DNA of 9,393 nucleotides from Bacteroidota bacterium (GTDB lineage Bacteria; Bacteroidota; Ignavibacteria; Tepidaquicellales; Tepidaquicellaceae): the NCBI GenBank assembly GCA_003519545.1, contig DOWN01000280.1, positions 1-9,393 on the forward strand, in the 5' to 3' direction. This document shows, in pieces, positions 5,546-9,393 of this stretch. The notes under the pieces were generated by a model. That model made no database searches and was not told the DNA's origin. It was given only the letters and a program-made list of their open reading frames with translations. Position numbers and translations under genes: made by a program. Position 1 is the stretch's first letter; each line of letters begins with the position of its first letter.

Positions 5546-6559
5546 ATGAATCTCAAAAGTTTTTATATCATTTCCCGGATTTATTTTTTAAGTTTTTTAT
5601 TTTTATTTACTTCTGTTCCGGTTGCAATCTCTCAAACCGACAGCAATTTAATTATCGGTGAGTTTAAAGTTACTAAAGTTGTTGACGGTGATACTTTCAG
5701 ATTTGATAAACTCGACGGCTCTGCACGTCTGCAGTTTCTCGATACTGAAGAAACTTTTAAAGATGATAACGCCGCTCAAAAAACTGATGAACTCCGAAAA
5801 AACTGGGATAAATATTATAAGACTCTCAGAGATACTTCCAAGTATCCTGTGAAAGCGGATTCTCCATTCGGTTATGACTCATGGCAATGGGCTAAGGAAT
5901 TTATGAAGGATGTTGATTATGTAAGACTTGAAAAAGATGACCTCGTTAGAGAAAAAGATATTTTTAACAGATGGCTCGCTTATATGATTGTGATAAAAAA
6001 CGGAAAAGAAATTAATTATAACATTGAAGTGGTAAGACAGGGCATCTCTCCTTATTTTAATAAATACGGAAACAGTAAAAGATTTCATAATGAATTTGTA
6101 GCGGCACAGAATTACGCAAAGGAAAATAAACTTGGCATTTGGAGTGATACCGTTCAGAAGTATCCTGACTATGACGAAAGATTAACCTGGTGGGATTTCC
6201 GTGCTAAACAACTTGAAGATTTCGATTCAGAACATAAAGAAAATAAATATTATTTTAATATCTCTGAAATAAATGAATATAAACGTCTTGAAAACTATCT
6301 GGGTCAGGAAGTTATAATCTTCGGAAGTATTGGCGAACTTCTTCAAAACAGATTTCCGTATCTTATGACAATTCCCGTAACAAAAGAAAACAGATTTGAA
6401 ATTGTAATCTTTGAAGAACACGCCGGAATTTTAAATGAAATAAATCTTCAGGATATTCTGGAAAATTATGTTTACGTTATGGGAAAACTTGAGAAAAGAA
6501 AAGACAGGTATCAGATAATTCTTCGGGATAAAAATCAAATTTGGATGGATAAAGACTAA
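5546..6559 (+). CDS. Secreted staphylococcal-nuclease-type (thermonuclease) protein with C-terminal OB-like domain
   Basis: A 337-residue protein. Residues 1-29 form a signal peptide: basic start, hydrophobic core about 6-26, AIS before Gln30. The SNase domain spans about 36-205. KVVDGDT (44-50) and RLQFLDTEET (61-70) align with the S. aureus nuclease active site. Arg61, Asp66, Thr67 and Glu69 correspond to Arg35, Asp40, Thr41 and Glu43; Asp47 corresponds to Asp21. Arg142 in NRWLAY matches Arg87. The Pro of DTPET is Glu here. Calcium-dependent hydrolysis of DNA or RNA outside the cytoplasm is therefore likely. An insertion of about 35 residues (72-107) separates the two halves of the active site. 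The C-terminal region (about 240-335; GQEVIIFGSIGEL, VYVMGKLEKRKDRYQIIL) has the strand pattern of an OB nucleic-acid-binding fold. The start is 16 bases beyond the rpsR terminator T-tract. Confidence 0.9.
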   Translation: MNLKSFYIISRIYFLSFLFLFTSVPVAISQTDSNLIIGEFKVTKVVDGDTFRFDKLDGSARLQFLDTEETFKDDNAAQKTDELRKNWDKYYKTLRDTSKYPVKADSPFGYDSWQWAKEFMKDVDYVRLEKDDLVREKDIFNRWLAYMIVIKNGKEINYNIEVVRQGISPYFNKYGNSKRFHNEFVAAQNYAKENKLGIWSDTVQKYPDYDERLTWWDFRAKQLEDFDSEHKENKYYFNISEINEYKRLENYLGQEVIIFGSIGELLQNRFPYLMTIPVTKENRFEIVIFEEHAGILNEINLQDILENYVYVMGKLEKRKDRYQIILRDKNQIWMDKD

Positions 6560-6565
6560 GTCTTT
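6551..6565. terminator. Small bidirectional hairpin spanning two convergent stop codons (possible weak terminator)
   Basis: AAAGAC (6551-6556) pairs with GTCTTT (6560-6565) around the loop TAA, which is the nuclease stop codon. The opposing phosphatase gene ends in TAG on the other strand at 6558-6556. On the + strand two more Ts follow the right arm, and on the - strand only one base pair interrupts an A/T-rich flank. The stem has just two G-C pairs, so strength as a terminator is doubtful. The symmetry and position are seen directly; the function is inferred. Confidence 0.4.
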
Positions 6566-8289
6566 TTAATTGCTATCAGTGTTATATCGTCAAACTGTTT
6601 GCAGTTAACTGAAAATTTTTCAACTGAATCTTTTATTTCGGTAATTAATTCATTACAGGTTTTTTCTGAATGACCTTTTATAATTTCTATTAATTTTTCA
6701 TCGCCAAACTCCTGCTTGCCTGAATCCTGGGCTTCTGTAACTCCGTCTGTAAATAAAACCAATACATCATCTTTTTCAAAATTAACAGTACCTGTTTCAT
6801 ACTGAATTCCGAAATTCATTATACCTATCATCAGTCCGCCTTTATCCAAAAGTTTTACTTCGTTGTTTTTATAGAATACGGGATGATTATGTCCTGCATT
6901 GATATATGTAAATGTATTATTTGAATTATCCAATATGCCCCAGAAAAAAGTTATGAACTTTTCAGGAGATGTATTTTCAAAAATTAACTCATTAATTTTT
7001 AATGTGATCGTAGATAAATCGAATGTAGCATCATCATATAATTTCAAAAACGAATGAACCGCTGATTGTATGTTTGACATAAGCAATGCTGCAGGTGTTC
7101 CTTTGCCCGATACATCCGCAATAACAATCGCAGTTTTATTTTCAGTAACGGGAATTATATCGTAATAATCACCTCCCACGTGTAATGCGGAAATATTCAA
7201 TGCCGCAATATCATATCCTTTAATCTGCGGAATTTCTTTTGGAAGCAATGCAACCTGAATATCTTTTGCAATCCGCAGTTCGTTCTCTATCTGTTGTTTT
7301 TCGAGATACTCCTGAAATAACAAAGCATTTTCGATTGAAATAACTGATAAATTAATAATTGATTGAAGATATTCTATATCGCTTTGTTTATAAGGTGCTT
7401 TTTTTAGACGGCTACCGAGACATATAATATTCTGAACTTCATTATTTGATATTGTCGGAACGAGCAACTCATAATTTTTAGATATAAGAAAATCTGTCAA
7501 ATCGTTTTCAGAAATTTTACTCACGAGAGAAGGAAGCTTCACATTATTAAAAAACGAAAAATCAATTCCTTCGGTATCAATTTTTTTGTTTGAATATAAT
7601 AAATAAAAATTATCCGATCTGTATCGTGTGAATATAGCAAAATCTCTGATACCTAAATTGCCGAGTAATGTGAACCCGAGTAGTTTTAAAATTTTATCTC
7701 TCTCAAGAAAACTTGAATTAAATTCTTTACTGAGTTCAAACATTGACCTTAACTGTGTCAACTTTGAATTTAAAGAATCATTAAGTCGCGTTATTTCGTT
7801 GAACTTTATAGTGTTTTCGATAGGGGAGGAGGAGAGATTTAATAACGTTTCAATAAAAATAATCTCGCTTTTGCTTAAACCCGAGTGAGGTGTAATTTTT
7901 TTTCCGAGACAAAGAAGCCCAAGCAACTTTTGCCCGAAATAAACTTTAAAAAAATATTGAATTCCGTTTTTTACAAAAAATTGATTTCCGTTCGTATCGT
8001 TAATCTCTTCCGCTTCAAAGTAGGCACCTTTCGGAAATTCAATTTCAATCTCTTTTTCATTTTCTTCAATTCTTATTCCTTTGATTGATTCGATACAAAA
8101 AATATTACTGTCATCTTCGGTATCTTTTTTAATCAGAACAACTCCTTTTGTAATCATCATCTTACCCATAATGCTGAGTAAAATATTCCCGAGTATAAAT
8201 TTTAAATCAAGATTACTGTTTATTAACTGGGAAAACTCTATCAGTGAATTAAGTTCGAGTTGTTTGGAAAGTGAGTTGGTTATTTCCAT
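6556..8289 (-). CDS. GAF-GAF-SpoIIE/RsbU-type PP2C serine phosphatase (partner-switch activator)
   Basis: A 577-residue cytoplasmic protein without membrane segments. Two GAF-like sensor regions (about 15-165 and 180-325) lead through a helical linker (EYLEKQQIENELRIAKDIQVALLP, about 330-353), typical of RsbU-class enzymes. A PP2C/SpoIIE catalytic domain spans about 355-575. Metal-binding aspartates are all present: Asp374 in VGGDYYD, Asp392 in IADVSGKG, Asp515 in LFTDGVTEA and Asp567/568 in FDDITLIAI. The NAGHNHP and GGLMIGI motifs are also intact. Such enzymes remove the phosphate from a STAS anti-anti-sigma factor so that it can sequester the RsbW kinase. Both putative partners are encoded just upstream on the same strand. 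The gene is third in the operon, 25 bases after the kinase, and overlaps the convergent nuclease gene by four bases. The ligand of the GAF domains cannot be told from sequence. Confidence 0.93.
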   Translation of the reverse strand: MEITNSLSKQLELNSLIEFSQLINSNLDLKFILGNILLSIMGKMMITKGVVLIKKDTEDDSNIFCIESIKGIRIEENEKEIEIEFPKGAYFEAEEINDTNGNQFFVKNGIQYFFKVYFGQKLLGLLCLGKKITPHSGLSKSEIIFIETLLNLSSSPIENTIKFNEITRLNDSLNSKLTQLRSMFELSKEFNSSFLERDKILKLLGFTLLGNLGIRDFAIFTRYRSDNFYLLYSNKKIDTEGIDFSFFNNVKLPSLVSKISENDLTDFLISKNYELLVPTISNNEVQNIICLGSRLKKAPYKQSDIEYLQSIINLSVISIENALLFQEYLEKQQIENELRIAKDIQVALLPKEIPQIKGYDIAALNISALHVGGDYYDIIPVTENKTAIVIADVSGKGTPAALLMSNIQSAVHSFLKLYDDATFDLSTITLKINELIFENTSPEKFITFFWGILDNSNNTFTYINAGHNHPVFYKNNEVKLLDKGGLMIGIMNFGIQYETGTVNFEKDDVLVLFTDGVTEAQDSGKQEFGDEKLIEIIKGHSEKTCNELITEIKDSVEKFSVNCKQFDDITLIAIKKT

Positions 8290-8314
8290 TTATTGAGGAA
8301 AGTTTTTAAAATTT

Positions 8315-8743
8315 TCAGCGAGAATTTTGAAGACTTTTAATCAGTGTCAGTGAATTCATATCAGGGTTCACGTGATGATATTCAACTTTGTTCATAAATT
8401 TTTTCATCATAGGTATTCCAAGACCTCCTACTTTAAAATTATTAAAGTATTCTTTCATATTCGGTTCTTCCATTTTGTTCGGATCGAAGTCACGTCCTCT
8501 GTATTTCATTATTATTCTGAATTCTTTATTCTTAGATTCTGTGATAACTTCGATATTTTCACTTTCATTAAAGTTATGTGTGTATTTTATTATATTTGTG
8601 CATGCCTCATCAACAGATAAAATTATCTGATTAATCTCATTTGAATCAAATCCAAGTTCAACCGCTTTATTCTCAACAAAATTTCTCACTTTTGCGAGAT
8701 TCTTTGTTGAACTTGAAATCACTATTTTGTTTGCGTTAGTCAA
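8315..8743 (-). CDS. RsbW/SpoIIAB-like anti-sigma factor serine kinase (HATPase_c_2)
   Basis: A 142-residue GHKL-fold protein. The N box is intact, with SVDEACTNIIKYTH at 43-56 (Glu46, Asn50). The G2-type box VGGLGIPMMKKFM (105-117) is also clear. The G1 box, usually DxGxxFDP, reads YRGRDFDP (81-88), with Tyr81 where the adenine-binding Asp is expected. These proteins phosphorylate the STAS partner and bind a sigma factor or other target. The start is TTG at 8743. An in-frame TAA eight codons further upstream leaves no ATG, GTG or other usual start, so TTG is well supported unless a rare ATA is used. The gap to the STAS gene is 17 bases and to the phosphatase 25, so the three genes form an operon. 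Whether the altered G1 box still binds ATP is open. Confidence 0.88.
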   Translation of the reverse strand: MTNANKIVISSSTKNLAKVRNFVENKAVELGFDSNEINQIILSVDEACTNIIKYTHNFNESENIEVITESKNKEFRIIMKYRGRDFDPNKMEEPNMKEYFNNFKVGGLGIPMMKKFMNKVEYHHVNPDMNSLTLIKSLQNSR

Positions 8744-8760
8744 ATCTTGATAATCTTTAC

Positions 8761-9108
8761 TTATTGATTAAATTTTTCGAGTGCTGTTTGTTCCTCTTTG
8801 TAAATCTCAAATAAAATCGGAAATCCCAGCATATCAAATATGTTATAAATTTTATCACTCATATTTGAAAGTTTCACATCACCGTTATTGTTCCTCATTG
8901 TTTCTATGTATGCCATAAAAACCCCTAATCCTGCACTGGAGATATATGAAAGTTTATCAAAATTAACCACTATTTTATACTTCTTCTCTTCGATTAATTT
9001 TTCAAAACTTTTTTCCAGTTCGCCTGATGTGTGTGCATCAAGAAACCCGTCAAGATACAATATTGTAATGTCGTTATTATTTTTAATATCTATATTAAAT
9101 TCTTCCAT
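8761..9108 (-). CDS. STAS-domain anti-anti-sigma factor (RsbV/SpoIIAA-like)
   Basis: A 115-residue single STAS domain. ITILYLDGFLDAHTSGELEKSF (14-35) is the N-terminal strand-helix block. FDKLSYISSAGLGVFMAYIE (50-69) contains the phosphorylation loop. Ser58, just before AGLG, is the most likely phosphoacceptor by alignment with RsbV Ser56; Ser57 is the alternative. The C-terminal MLGFPILFEIYKEEQTALEKF matches the family's final helix. In the partner switch the unphosphorylated form binds the RsbW-like kinase and frees that kinase's target; phosphorylation by the kinase and dephosphorylation by the SpoIIE phosphatase reset it. It is the first gene of a three-gene leftward operon and starts at ATG with no Shine-Dalgarno sequence. 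Confidence 0.94.
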   Translation of the reverse strand: MEEFNIDIKNNNDITILYLDGFLDAHTSGELEKSFEKLIEEKKYKIVVNFDKLSYISSAGLGVFMAYIETMRNNNGDVKLSNMSDKIYNIFDMLGFPILFEIYKEEQTALEKFNQ

Positions 9109-9184
9109 CTTGCTGTTTTGTTTGATGCAAAATCATTAAAAAATATTTAAAATTAAATACAAACAGATTTCTGATTTAAATTAC

Positions 9185-9199
9185 TGTTAATACTTAACA
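9185..9199. promoter_or_regulatory. Perfect palindrome TGTTAA-N3-TTAACA (candidate operator)
   Basis: Six-base arms, 9185-9190 and 9194-9199, match perfectly around TAC. A further TGTTAA copy begins at 9207, 22 bases (about two helical turns) from the first. It is placed between two divergent starts, as expected for a repressor or activator site. The arms are AT-rich, so chance cannot be excluded. Confidence 0.4.
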
Positions 9200-9211
9200 A
9201 AACTTATGTTA

Positions 9212-9223
9212 ATGTATTTACAT
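9212..9223. promoter_or_regulatory. Perfect palindrome ATGTA-TT-TACAT (candidate operator)
   Basis: Five-base arms, 9212-9216 and 9219-9223, flank TT, four bases before a TATAAT string at 9228. If that string is a -10 box, the palindrome would fill the spacer between -35 and -10, a usual repressor position. No regulator family is identified. Confidence 0.35.
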
Positions 9224-9264
9224 AGATTATAATTCGTATTTAAGTTATATTTGTTACAGTTTTA

Positions 9265-9393
9265 ATGCTTAACTTTAACGATCTTTTTGGTAAAAATTCC
9301 CTTAATATTTTAGGGATTTTATCCGTTACTTCCGTAGATTCAGTTGATATTATTTACGTAAATTTTTCATCGTCGGATAATAAAATTACGTAT
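9265..9393 (+). CDS. AnmK-like protein (anhydro-N-acetylmuramic acid kinase family), 3' partial
   Basis: An open frame of 43 codons from ATG 9265 to the window end. After a short lead (MLNFNDLFGKNSLN) it reads ILGILSVTSVDSVDIIYVNF. This aligns with the N-terminal nucleotide-binding motif of AnmK, typically IGxMSGTSxDGxDxAL. AnmK phosphorylates and opens 1,6-anhydro-MurNAc during recycling of the cell wall. Two glycines of the motif are replaced (SGTS by SVTS, and DGVD by DSVD) and the usual Met is Leu, so this may be a divergent paralogue with changed or lost activity. The lead of about 14 residues is longer than usual. Only the beginning is visible, so the assignment is tentative. It is transcribed away from the partner-switch operon. 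Confidence 0.5.
   Translation, partial: MLNFNDLFGKNSLNILGILSVTSVDSVDIIYVNFSSSDNKITY

Larger units (their letters stand above)
9109..9264. promoter_or_regulatory. Divergent intergenic region with promoter-like and operator-like sites
   Basis: 156 AT-rich bases separate the leftward partner-switch operon from the rightward AnmK-like gene, so both promoters should lie here. For the + strand, TATAAT at 9228-9233 could be a -10 box, 31 bases before the ATG, but no good -35 partner is visible. Two palindromes lie immediately upstream of it (9185-9199 and 9212-9223). For the - strand no clear promoter hexamers were found. Confidence 0.45.

Noticed and set aside
7628..8296. Three + strand open frames opposite the GAF phosphatase gene
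   Set aside because: They are antisense to a gene with clear domain motifs; their composition (Ser/Phe/Leu/Ile-rich) is that expected from the complement of an A-rich coding strand.
8372..8630. Two overlapping + strand open frames opposite the RsbW-like gene, Phe/His/Ile-rich
   Set aside because: They are complement shadows of the kinase gene; two different frames are open over the same stretch and neither shows a motif or start signal.
1..9393. CRISPR arrays, tRNA or rRNA genes, insertion sequences
   Set aside because: No regularly spaced repeats, cloverleaf with a CCA-type end, rRNA-like stretch or transposase motif was seen on either strand.

Overview
The window is strongly AT-rich, with lysine, isoleucine and asparagine codons dominated by A/T. 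Almost no gene start has a Shine-Dalgarno sequence. That combination, with a Bacteroidetes-like bS18, a menaquinone/ubiquinone C-methyltransferase and an RsbU/RsbW/RsbV-type partner switch, points to the Bacteroidota/Chlorobi/Ignavibacteria branch. This is inference from sequence character, not a database match.

Left part (2-4961, + strand): a tightly packed run of seven genes. It opens with the C-terminal four-fifths of a type III polyketide synthase (catalytic Cys, His and Asn all visible). An isoprenylcysteine-carboxyl-methyltransferase-like membrane protein follows; together they look like the Bacillus BpsA/BpsB alkylpyrone pair. Next are a stand-alone AtuA C-terminal-type protein, peptide chain release factor 2 (prfB) read through a classic +1 programmed frameshift, a LolC/LolE-type ABC permease, a UbiE/MenG methyltransferase and a small zinc-ribbon protein. 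Neighbours overlap by 4-8 bases or are 1-4 bases apart, so they are probably one transcript.

Middle (4962-6559, + strand): a 236-base spacer with two imperfect palindromes, then a lone, cysteine-free ribosomal protein bS18 gene ending in a strong intrinsic terminator. A secreted staphylococcal-nuclease-type protein with a C-terminal OB-like domain begins only 16 bases after the terminator T-tract. It converges on the next operon, and the two stop codons overlap inside a small hairpin.

Right part (9108-6556, - strand): a three-gene partner-switching module transcribed leftwards. The order is STAS anti-anti-sigma factor, then an RsbW-like kinase with an altered ATP-binding G1 motif, then a double-GAF SpoIIE/RsbU-type phosphatase. 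No sigma factor or other output gene lies beside it.

Right end (9109-9393): a divergent 156-base intergenic region with two perfect short palindromes. It is followed by the first 43 codons of a + strand gene resembling the N-terminus of anhydro-N-acetylmuramic acid kinase, with two conserved glycines replaced.
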